This document shows positions 1 to 12,800 of a DNA stretch of 64,000 nt, in pieces. This stretch comes from Congeria kusceri (taxonomy: Eukaryota; Mollusca; Bivalvia; Myida; Dreissenidae). The DNA lies in NCBI GenBank assembly GCA_027627225.1, contig CM051027.1, positions 90,208,151-90,272,150 of the forward strand, written 5' to 3'. A program made the position numbers and the translations under genes. How positions within the stretch are numbered: the stretch's first letter is position 1; every line of letters starts with the position of its first letter. A model generated the notes under the pieces. It had not been told where the DNA came from. It made no database searches and saw nothing but the letters and a program-made list of their open reading frames with translations.

Positions 1-64
1 GTCGGACAAAAATTGTGAAAAAGTTGTTTAAGTTCACTTGTTGTTTATATTTGTGAAACTGAAA

Positions 65-174
65 ATGCCGTCATGTAAACGGAGGTTGGCACAACTTCAA
101 AAGGAGAATGTAAAAGTGGCAAAAAACTACGTTAGTTTATTGAAATTTGTGCAGAGAACAGACGTAACCGAACG
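65..174 (+). CDS. Possible short first coding exon, unrecognised
   Basis: An ATG at 65 opens a 36-codon frame rich in Lys, Arg and Gln (it begins MPSCKRRLAQLQKEN) that would reach a TAA at 176. The stop overlaps a splice-donor-like GTAATT beginning at 175, so the frame could instead be a first exon ending at 174. The composition is coiled-coil-like and basic, but no family is recognised and no partner exon was found downstream. It may be chance. Confidence is low. Confidence 0.15.
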
Positions 175-656
175 GTAATTATATATTTGCTACGATTCTG
201 TATGTTTGTAAATATAAGGTATCGATTAGTAAATAATTAGAATATAATTATGTGGTCCACAGAACTTGCCTCGGTTCCCAAATTTCTCAGTAGTACTGGG
301 TACGTTACGGACAGCCTCGTACTCTTTACTCGCATTATATAAAGAGAATTGCAAAAAACTAACGAGTCAGACAGATATGCAACAAACGCGATTTTTTTCT
401 TATGTTTAATCAGTGTAAATATTTCGTGTGCCAAAACTTTGTCACAATTATATTCGGAATAAATGTGACAACATGCTTCCAGAGGTTTTTTTTTAAAATA
501 TAAAATGTGTATATAGATTAATGGCGCACTTCGTGTAAATTCTGCCCGCTTTTTATGACGATCATCCGAATGTAACGATTCGCACCATCTGACTTGCTAT
601 ACAGCGTTTATAGTATTGAACATTTTTATTATTAATTATAATAAATGTATTGTAAT

Positions 657-1633
657 TAGGGGTGGGACCGAATACTGAAATCAATATTCGTTTTAGGTAT
701 TCGAATATATTCGAATATTCGTTTTGTAAATACTACTATATAATACTATATACGGCACACTGTCCGAATATTTACCTATGCGAAATATGTATTCTACGTG
801 TACGTAGTTGTATTACATTGCTTCTTTGGTAAATGAGCGATATAACTTTGTGAGTGTTAGGCAAATATAAAGAAATGTAAGATATTGTTAAATGTATTGT
901 TAATTAATTTGTTAATAGTTCCGTTTTTTTTTCTCAGGACCATGAAGCTTGTATCTGCTGTGCAGATTACACGTTTCCTGGGTTTTGTCTAATGACCGCG
1001 TAAAGTACTTCCAAGCACGTGTGATGTTGGCATTGTTTATTAATAAAGACTCTTGTATAATATACGGTGTTGATATAATGGAGAATAATTTACATGTGAC
1101 GTATATTAAGGGTGACCAGATCATGCTAATTTTGTTAAAGAAATTGATTGGCTGATAATGGATTCATTTTGATTGGTTTCCTTAGAGAGTAATTGTAATT
1201 TACTGTAAACAAGTTAACCGTATAGGTGTCACTTAAGGATAATAAACAACAATGAACGCCTTGTGCAAACTGTGAAACCGTTATCACAACATGGCCCAGT
1301 TTTGTTATTTGTGGATACAATGCGTCATGTTCGCGCCTCCTAAAAACCGTTCATTCGCGGCCCTAGTGAAGACGTGGCCCCCTGCCAATTATCAATTGTC
1401 GTTAATTGGACATGTTTGGCATGTGTTTTAAAAACGTTAGACTGCCCCTGCCCACATGCTAGGCAGGAAATACGACTGGAATTCATGTTAACTTTCAAAT
1501 CAAACTGGAAAAAACATGACTTTAAACAAAAATTTGTTCTTCAAATAAATGTGAAAATCGAATATTCGTAATCGTTTTTTATATTCGAATATTATCCAAT
1601 ATTCGAATAGTCGAATATTCGGTCCCATCCCTA
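657..1633. mobile_element. hAT-like non-autonomous DNA transposon
   Basis: The ends are terminal inverted repeats: TAGGGGTGGGACCGAATA at 657-674, and its complement with one mismatch at 1616-1633. They are flanked by an 8-bp near-duplication (attgtaat 649-656, attgtaac 1634-1641, 7/8 match). Both subterminal regions carry repeated TATTCGAATA-type motifs. An 8-bp target duplication with GGGTGGGACCG ends is typical of hAT elements. No transposase frame is present, so this is a roughly 1-kb MITE-like derivative. Confidence 0.75.
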
Positions 1634-1641
1634 ATTGTAAC

Positions 1642-3581
1642 TATTGAAACTGACAGTTCTTATTATTATTTCTAGCAAAATCAATAAATGTTGTAGTGTG
1701 TAAAATGTCGTGTTATTTCAAGAAACTATTTACTTGTAGTGGTATTAAATCAATCACCGTGAGTTTTTCGTTGGTAATACATTAGACTGGAAATAAAAGA
1801 CCTGGTGACGATATCAATAATTATGGCGTCTAGTTGAAGATCGAATGTACGTCACAGCCACGTGATGGCGAATTTAATAACTATACTGGTATAAGACGTA
1901 TATTTAGTGTTTATCTTGTTTTACACTTACACTTACTTTACACGCCCCAAAAAAACATCGTTTCAAAAATAAATATAACATTATAACATTATAATAACAA
2001 TAGTACATTTTGTGTCTATGTATTCTGTTACTGTTTAAAACTTTTGCTATGCTGTGTATTGCATAAAAATATAAAACTCATAATAAAATATATGTTTTCG
2101 AATAACTGTTTGTTTTGAAAATATATCAATCATTTAAATATTCAGGTAATTACATGACAATTAATAGTTAATCATATCATGATACTCATAGCCAATACTC
2201 TGAAACACATGTGCCCTTTTAAAAGGACGCCGCGCGCTAAAATGCCCTTTTTGAATATATTGCGCCATGCCCCTCTGCCTTCCTGGATAAAACACTAGTG
2301 GATTACATATATAAATGCAACATCTTGTTGAATAGATTGAGTGTGATATATTCCATTATATGTTGATTGTAGTGAAAGCTTCTGTAAGACAATCTATTTT
2401 ACCATACATTTTCTGAACCAGCCGACAAGTACTCACCGACGGGATTTAAACAATAACGTTTTGCAAGTATATTGTTGCAAAGCAACTTAATTATGTCCAG
2501 TGTACCAAATGTGTTAGGAACTACATTTGGTTATAATGCATGTCACTGTACATGTATATTAATGGTAATTGTAACCTCTATATAGTGTGATATTTGGCTC
2601 TAGACTGCTTTTGCATTGAACAGAACATAGTATACGAGTGTACTAAAGTCAGACTTAATCAATTGAAGTCAATATATCTGACTATAGGAAAAACAGAGGC
2701 GTTGATAGCAAAATATTGTTCCATTTGTCTACAGCGTTGAACAATGCAATGTCTACGATATCGAGACATGTACTTCTCGTCATCACACTTTTATTGAATC
2801 CGTGTAGAAACATAACGCTTGAAAGATGCCAATACGTATTACATTAGTTCATACTGGCAAAGAGAATTTTCCATACAATATGGTTGACCCCTGTTTTAAC
2901 CTAAGTATGATACTCAATATTTCTGAAATATTCCTTCGCTTTATTAACACTTCTTCGTAATAATATACATCTGACGTTTTAAATGTATATTAACTTTCAC
3001 GTTTTTGATATGAAGAGAAAAGTATGTGATTCCCATTTTAATAATTATATTTTATACTATTTGTAGTCACACATTTTCGAATGAGGCTGAGTAAGAAGGT
3101 TTTTCAACAATAATTAATTCGCCGATGCGTATTTCTGCATTCAAAGGTTAAAAAAATTTCATTTGACGAATGTCGATTAAATGCCGATGGACGTCTTTGC
3201 TACATTCCGCCTTATCTGTTGTGGTCATTTACTTGGTTTCCACACAATGCACAGTCACGTTTGGGCCTCGTCTCAATGCTAGAATTAGAAATAAAAATTT
3301 CTCATATATGGTATGTTATGGCTGTTATTTCACGCACGTTAATTAACGCATCAAAGAACGAAAACCTCACAACCACTATCAATATAATATTATGTTGCTT
3401 AACAGTATATTGGTGTGGTAACCAGCTGCAATATATAATAGATGCAGTAGTTGCAGCAGCAGTATTGGCATAAGAAGAATAGTAAGAAAGAAGAAGAAGA
3501 CGTAAAATGAGCTGTGGTAGCCGTAGCAATAGCAGTACTGTAGTAGCAGCAGAAATAGTAGTGGTCGTGTAGTAGTAGTAT
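1642..3581. other. No recognisable gene
   Basis: AT-rich sequence without a supported exon. The alternating CAG/TAG-rich stretch around 3430-3590 is low-complexity and explains the Ser/Thr/Leu-rich frames seen there. I looked here for a cysteine exon (third exon) belonging to gene copy H and did not find one. Confidence 0.5.
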
Positions 3582-4493
3582 TTATTGTAAACAAGCATAC
3601 TCATAATGCATGTCATCGAATACTTCATTCAAGACGCTTCGTTTTATCGGCCGCGTCTGATCTCGGGTAACATCACCTCCGATAGGTACAGAATCTACAA
3701 GAAAAACAAACGGAAAGAGCAATATGAACAATGACATTTTGTAAACAGAATATGTTATTAACCCGGAACAAAAACAATCGATAACGTTATTAACTAACTT
3801 ATATTTAACAAATGCGTTACATAAATTGCTCCTGTAAACGTTGCTGATAAATGTGATGAACCAAACGCACATTTTCTTTTTTTAAATGCATGACCTAATA
3901 GAATAGCGCGTCGCGTAAAAAAATGATAATTTATTAACAATGGACTTCAGTTGAATCTGTTACCATATTTCTATCAATAAGCCACTTTGAATTTCATATC
4001 TGTAATATAGGAAGTAAACGGTTGTTAAAAGGAACAAACATTTTAAATTATATCATATGCTCATTGTTATGATAATTGTTGTATTGTTCTTTTTAATTTC
4101 TTTTTTATATGTCCACCAAAAACATCAATAAAATTATTTAAGGTACATGGACATAATACTGTACGTTTTGTACACATAGAACAGAGCGGAATGTACAGGC
4201 ATATTAATTTTAATATGGTTTACCTTACGTTTTCTATATAGGTAAATACATTGCATTTTACTATTTAGATGCAAAATCAATAACTAGAGACTAGAAAAGG
4301 CAAATCCTTAGGTGGAAACCGCTGCATTATCATATGAATAAATTGAAAACAATATAAAGGGCTTTAGATTAACTTTTTTTCACTTTTTTTTCGTTTTTGA
4401 GTTTTAAAAAAATAACTAAGATCTCTTACCTGCATATCTTACTAGTCCAATAGAAAGTATCAATACACAACTGGTAATTGTCTAAGGCCTCAT
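3582..4493 (-). pseudogene. Copy H of the Cys-rich prepropeptide family (broken)
   Basis: Exon 1 is 4430-4493: exactly 64 coding bases from ATG to a GTAAGA donor, phase 1, as in the other copies. It aligns codon for codon with their signal peptides but has TAG at codon 4 (4482-4484), where the others encode Leu (or Val in F). Exon 2 starts at 3694 behind a polypyrimidine tract and CAG-type acceptor (TTTTTCTTGTAG). It begins Ser-Val-Pro-Ile, matching the Ser-Leu-Pro-Ile opening of copies A-D, and runs open for 36 codons, including a Lys-Arg site, to a stop at 3582. No cysteine exon was found. The stop in the signal peptide makes this a probable pseudogene, unless exon 2 is reached from the signal exon of copy G at 8772-8832. 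Confidence 0.6.
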
Positions 4494-5318
4494 GGTCACA
4501 ATGTAAGCTCGCTCTTGACCACAAAAACGCCACAAGAAATGAACCGTTTACGGGTCGGCTGTTTCATTATATATATTATCTACGCTTAATAGGAAAATGA
4601 TTATTTTTGATACGATAATCTACGTCTTAATTAACACGAATGTATAGACATATTGCGTTAGTTTTCACTGAAAGCATTTTTTCGTCTATAGCTAGATCAA
4701 TATGTTTCGTTTCATACACAAATAATATAACTGATACAGTGGATATTTGTACAAATTCTGATGTGAATAATTTGACCAAACCATACGACAAGGTGGCTCA
4801 TGACGTAAAATATTTCACGTATGTGTATACGATTTGGGAGTCATCATTTGTGTCAATTAAAACAAAATATGACCATTTCGTATCTGTGATTTTGTTTGAC
4901 CGTGCAAGTCATTCAATGATTAACGGCAAAGTAATTCTGTATGTTGTACATAAGGGTTTCTCTCCCGTTAAAGCAGGAATCATTGTATTGTGTTGTTTTA
5001 AAAATGTTTAATATTTAGATAAGCGTTGCTGAAAGTCGTTACAACTCCAAGACTAGTTTAATTTTCGTGTGTACATTGTTATAATTGTATGTAGCGTTTT
5101 CTGACATTTATTGCACTCTTTATAGCAATATAGCAAAACAATTTGCTTAAATGATCATGCGGCTTCCTGCCCTTTGCCCTTCTGAGCTCATGCACGTTTA
5201 GTAGTTGATCCACAGAATGTGCAATCTTGGCGCTTTTTGCTCCTATAAAGCAAACACATTGCACAAGGCTTACTACAACGTGACAAAACTACGGAAACGT
5301 AGAAGGGCCTCCATTTGG
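4494..5318. other. Intergenic, no supported gene
   Basis: The plus-strand open frame at 4640-5011 (123 codons) is the longest unexplained one in this part. It lacks recognisable motifs and shows no exon context. Nothing else is supported. Confidence 0.4.
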
Positions 5319-6795
5319 TGAATCGTTTTTCACAAAGTCGACTTCTTTTTATGCACTTTGATCAGATATTTTAACACAAGTCAATGAATTTGATTCACAA
5401 ATATTTGAACTTTATAGACATTGCACCACTACCTTTTTTTGATGTTTTCGGGAATGCGAATATATATCTTTTCGCCAAATGAAACCATTCAGTCTGTTTG
5501 ACAAATATTTGTCAAAAGGATTAATGCATTATACCTTTCGAAAAGAAACATTTCGACAAGCGAGATGATTTATATTAATTTGTCAACAATTCGTCTAAAA
5601 TACGACGCAAAACCATTATACATTATGAAAACATAGTTTCCGGACTATTGAAAGGCTTCTTATAATTAAACTATTTTAGGTACATAGGTGTAACATCATA
5701 CAATATAGGTAAAGTTCGACTTTGATAACGAACCACTAAATGTTGACAGTGTTATGTACCCATATTGAACTTACTTTTTTCTAAATACCCTGTTTCCGAA
5801 TGATAACTCATGAAAGGCTTTAAAGATTGAAATAATTTTGACTACGCAGGTTTTACATCATAGACTGCATGTAAAGTTCGAGATTTGTTATAAAATACCA
5901 AATGTTGACAGAGTTATGGCCCCTTTTTTACTTAAAATCCCGAAAAACATGGTTTCTGGAAAATATCTCATGAAATATTCACATACTTATATAATTTTCG
6001 GTACATAGGTGTTACATCATAAAATACAGGTGAATTTCGACTTTGGCAACAAACTACTAAATGTTGACAGAATAATGGCCCCTATTGAACTTAATTTTTT
6101 TTCATCATTTTCAGCCGAGATGCATAACGCCACAAAATGTGTATGCTTAAACAAAACATTCACATAATAAAACTGTATTATCCAGGCCTTGCCCTGTCTG
6201 AGACGAGTTTGGGTTCACGCTCTGTAAGGAGCGCGAACAAAGTATCAAAACTCAATCCTGGCACTTGGGTACCGCAGAATGGTGTTCAGTACTGGTTCTT
6301 CCCAGTAAATAGATATTGTATTCACTTGAAACCTCACATATGTCTCTAGGTTCATGATGTTGGTCACTTGCTAAGGGCCAAAATTCTGAAAGGTATTTAA
6401 ATGGCAATGCACCAAAAATACCATGAAACGTCAACAAAATATCACAACATGACGTAAGTCAACATGACGTGATGTATACAGTAATGGTTTGGCGTCGCAT
6501 TTTAGACGAATTGCTGAAAAATAAATATAAATCATCTCACTTGTCGAAATATTTCTTGTCGAGAGGTACTATGCATTAATCCGTTTGACAATTATTTGTC
6601 AAAAGAACGTCATTATTTCATTCGGCGAACATATATTATATATTTCCCTTCACAAAAATATCAAGCGTATCAATAAATTTTTTAGTGGGTCAATGTCTAT
6701 AAAATTCTCGTGTTTGTGAATTAAATTAATTGACTTGCGTTAAATATCTAAACAAAGTGAATAAAAAGAAGTCGACTTAGCGAAAAACATGCCAC
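5319..6795. mobile_element. Foldback element with ~300-bp inverted arms
   Basis: The left arm (about 5319-5620) and right arm (about 6487-6795) are inverted copies over roughly 300 bp. Examples are AAGTCGACTTCTTTTTAT near 5335 against its complement near 6765, and TTCGTCTAAAATACGACG near 5590 against its complement near 6495. The core contains about three diverged 170-190-bp tandem units with the motif AAATGTTGACAG (near 5738, 5898 and 6058). No transposase frame is present. It looks like a non-autonomous foldback transposon inserted between signal exon G and copy H. Confidence 0.8.
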
Positions 6796-6901
6796 CATAT
6801 ATGTAAGTAACAAAGTAGCAAAACATATAACGAAACTATGATAATATCATTTATCTGAACATACAATAAAATGAGATTATTTAATGACTGATTCATATAT
6901 T

Positions 6902-7115
6902 CAGCGGTTTAATTGATATGGTGGTATATACTTCTAATCAAATATTAACTTTCGTGAAAATTTGGCTAATTTACAAGAAAGGTTGTCCACTTGTAATGAA
7001 TTCAACGGTTTAATTGATACTGTAGTATACTTCTTATCAAATGTTAACTATCGTAAAAATGTATATAATTTACAGGAAAGGGTGTCCGCTATTAATGAAA
7101 ACATAAGCAGTTGTT
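6902..7115. repeat. Tandem duplication, ~105-bp unit x2
   Basis: A segment containing GGTTTAATTGATA, a TACTTCT.ATCAAAT stretch and AATTTACA(A/G)GAAAGG is repeated twice in direct orientation with about 80% similarity. The small open frame spanning it is a by-product. Confidence 0.6.
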
Positions 7116-8025
7116 ATAAACTGCAGTGTCCTCTTCACTTACAGTCACCATATTAAATGAACACGTTCATGTTAGTGCCTTTAATTGCATACGATAACTA
7201 TCTAAAGTACGCAATATTTTTCGGGAAAGGATTAATAATGTCATGGAAGTTTCATGCCTAAATAATAACTATCATTCCGGAATAGTTTGAATTGTCATAA
7301 AATTCTAGTTTTTTCGCTATTTTTGCGAAAAATTCAGATTATCTTCTGCACTAGTGCCCATTCATTTGACTTTTTGTTCTTGATAATCAGATAATATTTT
7401 GACGAAAACGCCAAGCAATATTTCGCAAAAGTTTTTTTTTCAAGTTATCTTGAAAATGTGTTAAACTTTCATGATATTATCTAGTTATCTTACAGAGAAG
7501 TATGTAACCATCAATTGATAATTCAGTAGAATTAATTTACTGTTTTTATGCTTGATACTCATTATTCCCATATTTATTTAGCTATATTTAATATATATTT
7601 AATTAATATGAAGGCCTCTTTATATTAGCTATTCCAGTAGTTTTGGACACTTTTGAATGTCTAGTTTCAAACATTTAACATCAAACATACCCAACTAAAT
7701 GAATAAGTAGCTAAAACTTTCGATACATCCATAAAAGTAGTATGTTTTTGACTCTACACGGATCACCCATCCGCTCATGCGTATCTTCAACAATATGGTT
7801 ACAATCTTTCAAGTTGTAACAAGAGTGATTACACTTAGTTATGGCAACAGCTAAATATTCAGCTATAATTTATGTTTCTGAACATGCATGAACATGTATA
7901 TGTTATCACTTTACATTATTTTTAATTCAATTAAAACTACATAGTACACGTATAGATACGTACAATAGCAGGGGTGTTGACCCGAGAAGAACATTTTAAG
8001 TCTTACATATGTAAGTATTAAATTA

Positions 8026-8460
8026 AAGAGACTATGTCAACGAAACAATTGCCTTCCTATTGCACTAAAAATGAGACTACATAATAGAAATGAACTATAC
8101 TACGATATTTCCATTAAATAACTAATAAATGATATAAACAAACTCACGACTTAATAGCCATACGAAGAAATGACAGTAGACAGCGCTTTAACCAACTGCG
8201 CAATTCTGCTTGGTAATGAATCATGTGTTAACTATGGTTATACATAATACTTACAATTCTGACGTCAAAATGTCAACATGAAAAGCGCCGAACAAACAAT
8301 ACCCTTATTGTAAATTGATTTTTATCTCAGAATGCGTACACTCTTTTCCATTTGTATATACCCTGTTTTATCCGTTATTATATGCCAGTATAATAATAAT
8401 CTTAATTTCAGATTATTAAAGAAATTGCCATATTGAGGCCCTTTTCCATTTAAGGGGGCT
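8026..8460 (-). mobile_element. TTAA-flanked MITE, second copy (truncated)
   Basis: It begins after TTAA (8022-8025) with an AGAGACTATGTCAAC end. It is a reverse-orientation relative of the element at 44573-45060. Shared internal blocks include the complement of TGACGTCA and a tRNA-like stretch (complement of GGTTAAAGCGCTGTCTACTGTC, around 8176-8200). The end near 8440-8455 has lost much of its inverted repeat. Confidence 0.6.
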
Positions 8461-8771
8461 TCAACAAAATATTACATTTCTTACCGTTCCATGCCCATAA
8501 CTTGATATAAAATGTTCGTGAAGGCCGCGGCTTCATTCTGGACTTTCTCAATCGGATATGTGAGGTATAAATCCAACTTTGGCGCTGTTTCTGTTGAACA
8601 TCACAAGAAACACATGTAATTTGTTGATCGACATTGTGATTTATATTGATAAAAAATTAGTCTTTTTCGAAATCGGATGTAAAACAATATATATATGTGG
8701 TTGTGAATCGTGTACAACAGAACGATTCTGCTTAAATTTTCAACTCTTTGAAAAAAAATAAATATATTTAC

Positions 8772-8832
8772 CTGCATGCTTCATGTATCCAATCATATAT
8801 ATCAGCAAGCATATCCGCACATAATTTGCCAT
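8772..8832 (-). CDS. Copy G: orphan signal-peptide exon
   Basis: ATG (8832-8830, context CAACATGG) opens 20 codons plus one base before a GTAAAT donor. This is the same phase 1 as every other signal exon of the array. The encoded peptide is hydrophobic (MANYVRICLLIYMIGYMKHA) and ends His-Ala, like the Tyr-Ala ends of the other copies. It lies 4.3 kb from signal exon H and 4.3 kb from F, matching the array's spacing. No exon 2 or 3 was recognised between here and 4500; a 1.5-kb foldback element occupies part of that interval. It could splice to the exon at 3582-3694 or be a remnant. Confidence 0.5.
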
Positions 8833-8999
8833 GTTGCGTTGTACTTTGGCGCTGTTTATGTATGTTGGACGATTGAACAAAATCTTTGTCACGACATGTG
8901 GCATTGCGGAAATATCTATGATTTTTATATAACATCGGATGCAGGATTCGTATGCAAACATGTAATCCAGAAAAGTTGTTAACAGGTTTCTTCTCAAGT

Positions 9000-9850
9000 A
9001 ATTAGAACAATGGAGAAAGCTAAAATGTCACTACTAATGTTGAAAAGAACTAGACGCGTTCATAAGTTCGGATAAAATATGCTATCGACATCAGTTTTAA
9101 AAACACAACTATATTGAATTTGTTTTCCAAAATGATATTTTCTGCACAATAATTGTGTTAGGCAGCACTAGATAATATTTGTTTCGCACACCGTCATAAA
9201 ATAAATGTGATATTTTTATTAGTAATTAGTAATTCAAGCTGTTTACTCGTGGATGGAGTCCGCACTCATCCCATTTCAAAATCCAACCAATGTCTTATAT
9301 GTATTGCTTATTATGTTTAACTCGCATACTGCGATGTCTTTCGAAACCATTAAATTTAATTACTGTAAAAGCAATGATTCCATCTGAACACAATGTTTTT
9401 CGTATTTTAATTGTCCATATATCGGCACATTTTATCATTAATATGCAAATATATTCAACACAAAAGAGAAACATATATATTGCGTTGCGATCGGAGTAAT
9501 ATACAATTCAATACTAAACATGTGGGTGTTAATTTATATAGTTTGGTTCTTTAATTTATTTGATTCCTTGATAAATATTGAATGGATGGCACCAGATAAC
9601 TTGACACAAATTATGGCATGCAGTATAATCATTATTTTTCATTGACACGTTTGATTTATCAAACATTTGTACCATTTCTTAATCAAGCAGCTTAGTTGGA
9701 ACACGAAAATATAAAATTACAATTAAGTAGGCGAGGTAGTGTATTTGTTGATTCATATTAACATTCATTTACAATCAGATAATTTAAAACAACGATTTCA
9801 GAAAATTGTCAACATTGTACATTTTTATGGCGTAAAGTCACTGCATAGTT
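9000..9850. other. Intergenic, nothing recognised
   Basis: AT-rich sequence downstream of copy F and upstream of exon G. No supported exon, repeat end or RNA gene was seen. Confidence 0.4.
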
Positions 9851-9857
9851 GCTTATG

Positions 9858-12800
9858 TTATGGTTCCTTGGTGTTGGAATCACAGAACATACATGCCCTT
9901 GCGTTTTGAAGCATAATCGCAGGTATTTCAAAGCTTCTAAAATAAAAATAAAACAATATAAAATATCAGTTAATTATAATATTCTTTTAGTTAAATAATA
10001 ACGACATAAATGGGAACTAAAGAACGGGTGTGCTGAAATTAGTATTTTTTATAAAAAAAAACCCATATGCATTCAGGAAATTCACGTGCATGTACAAATG
10101 TGTACAGTATCAAAGTGTACTGACCTGGACGCTTAAGCTTATTGTAAATCGTTAGTGTAATGTATGTAGTGGTTTTGTATTTAATAATGCACATATATGT
10201 AGCAGTATACGTAAAGTGATTACCTGTTTGACAAAACTTCCTCTTGTTTGGGGTTGTCTGGTTCTATAGGCGTTACTGCTGAAAGTGGCACCGTGGTAAA
10301 AAGAGAATCTGAAACATTTAAGATTAAATACCTTAGTTAAGCAACCGTAAACGATTCATATTTGCAATATGCGGCATTTAGCATGTTCAATTTAGATATA
10401 TCTGCTTGAACGTGTCAAGAAGATATAGAGAATATTAGGTTAGTGTTGAATAAAGGGGGCTTAGAAAATGAAAAGCACGAACCTTCGCGAATGCTTTTCA
10501 TTTTTTTGCCGAGCATGATAAACTTGATCTTTATTTAACACTTACCAAATATTCTATTAATCACACTTTTTTTTGCAATAAAACTGATTCAATGCTTTCA
10601 GTACTTTGATTTCTATTTAGCCATGGTCAGTGTATTACGCCCCGTTCTAAAAATACACAAACATGAATCGATTTAATCATCAATATAATGTTAAAATAAA
10701 CGTTAATCTATCCTTAAGTATAATTTTATTATAATGTGGTTGCATATGTCTAAGGTTTTTGACAAATACATGTTTGTTTCATAGAACTACATTTTTACCC
10801 TTTTGGCAAATCACACACGTTCACTCTCTATTTCAAGCAACGAGAATGGGGTTTGTGGATTTTTACGGGCATTTGTTTGCATTTTGGTGGAACTAACGAG
10901 AAACTCCGGATATTACAAACTAATTATGTTGAAGTTCTAAATATTGAATGTAGAGCCAAAATTGAGGAGGCAACGTTGTTACACCGTGAAAAAGAATGTT
11001 GCTGCGAGCTAGTACTGAAGTGACTCGGTGGGGTGAACGTCAACATTTTTAGGCAAGGTCAGAGGCTGCCAAATGAAGACTGGAGCTGGGAAGGGGTAAG
11101 CCGATACTGTGCTAGAACTAAATGTGATCTTGTGATTTGGATATTCAGACATGACAGCAGGTGTCCATGCAGTTGGTTTCAAAGCAATACTGTTTATGAA
11201 GTATCGATACTGTTTTCCTTAATGTATGACGTTAACAATGTTCTTTTGAGCATCATTTTGACAACACCTCATATATAACTTTTTTTTTTTTTAATTCCTT
11301 ATGTTCATTCAAATTGATAAAAAAATGATGCAAATTGTTCTTATTTCACCCAATAGTAAACACAACTGACCATGAGTGCAACAGTACGTAAAAAAGTAGT
11401 CCGGTTTGTTTCTAAAAATAACCGTTGTGTAAACTTTACATGTTGAATAAACCTTAGATTTACACCACGTACTGTTATCCAACCGATTTCTCTGTAAAAG
11501 TGTGATACCAAAAAATACGTGAAATAAAGGATTTTTGAAGAGTGTTTTATTTTTCAGACACATTTTTAAATTATGAAGTACCGCTTATTGCGGTTAAGAT
11601 TAAAGGGGCATATCGACGGTATTCCCTTAATATAGCCACATATAAAAACAAGACATATTCCATTCTTTTCTGCAATATATTTTTCAAGCAGCAATAGTAT
11701 ATTGATGCAATCGTTAAAAAAAAAATATACAGAATGCCGAATAAACAGTTTTTGGATACGGTTCCAGCTGGATTCGAACGCCCGCCTGCAAAATCGCACA
11801 CTTCAATTAAATTTTCAATGTTACACATGCGCGTAACGGTACTTCATGTACATTTCATTCATGTCGAGTTTACTACTTAAAATAAATTTTCCGTCCCCCA
11901 CCCCCCAATGTGTTACCGATGACCACTGTTTACATGTTGAAATTATATATATTTGCCCACTGTTTATATTTAATATTATTTCTTTGTAAATAAACTTTAT
12001 TTTTGCAAATGGTATTGTCGATCTAAAGTCGATACGCCCCTTTGAATACAAATTTAAGATATTTCAAATATAGCGCAAAGTATGCCTTTATCCCATGCAA
12101 ATATCCTGCTTGCCAGCAAGCTTCGTTTCTGTAACAGGAGTTCTGGTGTGTTTTCTTGTATGTTTTGCAGGTCCACAGGCGCACACCCTGCAAGGTCAAG
12201 GATTTTGTACAGCTGCTGGGTATCGAAATTGTGTACTGACTTACATGTTATCTAAGTAATACTCTTAGTGAACATATTGACACATTCTTTAAATGATATA
12301 ATTCCAAAACGCTGAAATATATCAATATAAAATAAGTACATTGTACTGTAAAATTTATAACATTTATTAACAACAATAAATGTAGTGTGTTGGTTCTTTT
12401 CTTTGCTATTTGCGACTTACTGCATTTAAAGTGTCACTTCTTTGCCTTGGATAATGGATAATCTCAGAGTGAACCGTATAAGCAGAACAACATATCGGTT
12501 AAATGATTTTCAATGGTTATAACACTATGTAAAAAGCTATGTAAAAACATATTCACGCGGTGATCTTTATAAAATTGGAACAATTGGTATATTTTTAACT
12601 GTAATGATCTTTAACAGTTTCATAAATGGTAATATTGTTTAACCATTGTTTACAAAAGATTATATGAGGCGCGTCGTGGGAAAACCGGTCATAATGCATG
12701 TGCGTAAAGTGTCGTCCCGGATTAGCCAGTGCAGTCCGCACAGGCTAATCCGGGACGTCACTTTCTGCCTACAGTGAATTTATGTTTAGAAGAGATTTTC

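Noticed and set aside
3582..3872. Apparent stand-alone secreted peptide starting MSLFILLFPFVFLVD on the minus strand
   Set aside because: The hydrophobic start is the translated polypyrimidine tract of the splice acceptor in front of exon 2 of copy H. The other copies show the same arrangement without an ATG.
4640..5011. 123-codon plus-strand frame
   Set aside because: No recognisable motif, no exon signals, no repeat partner in the window. Length alone is not strong evidence in AT-rich DNA.
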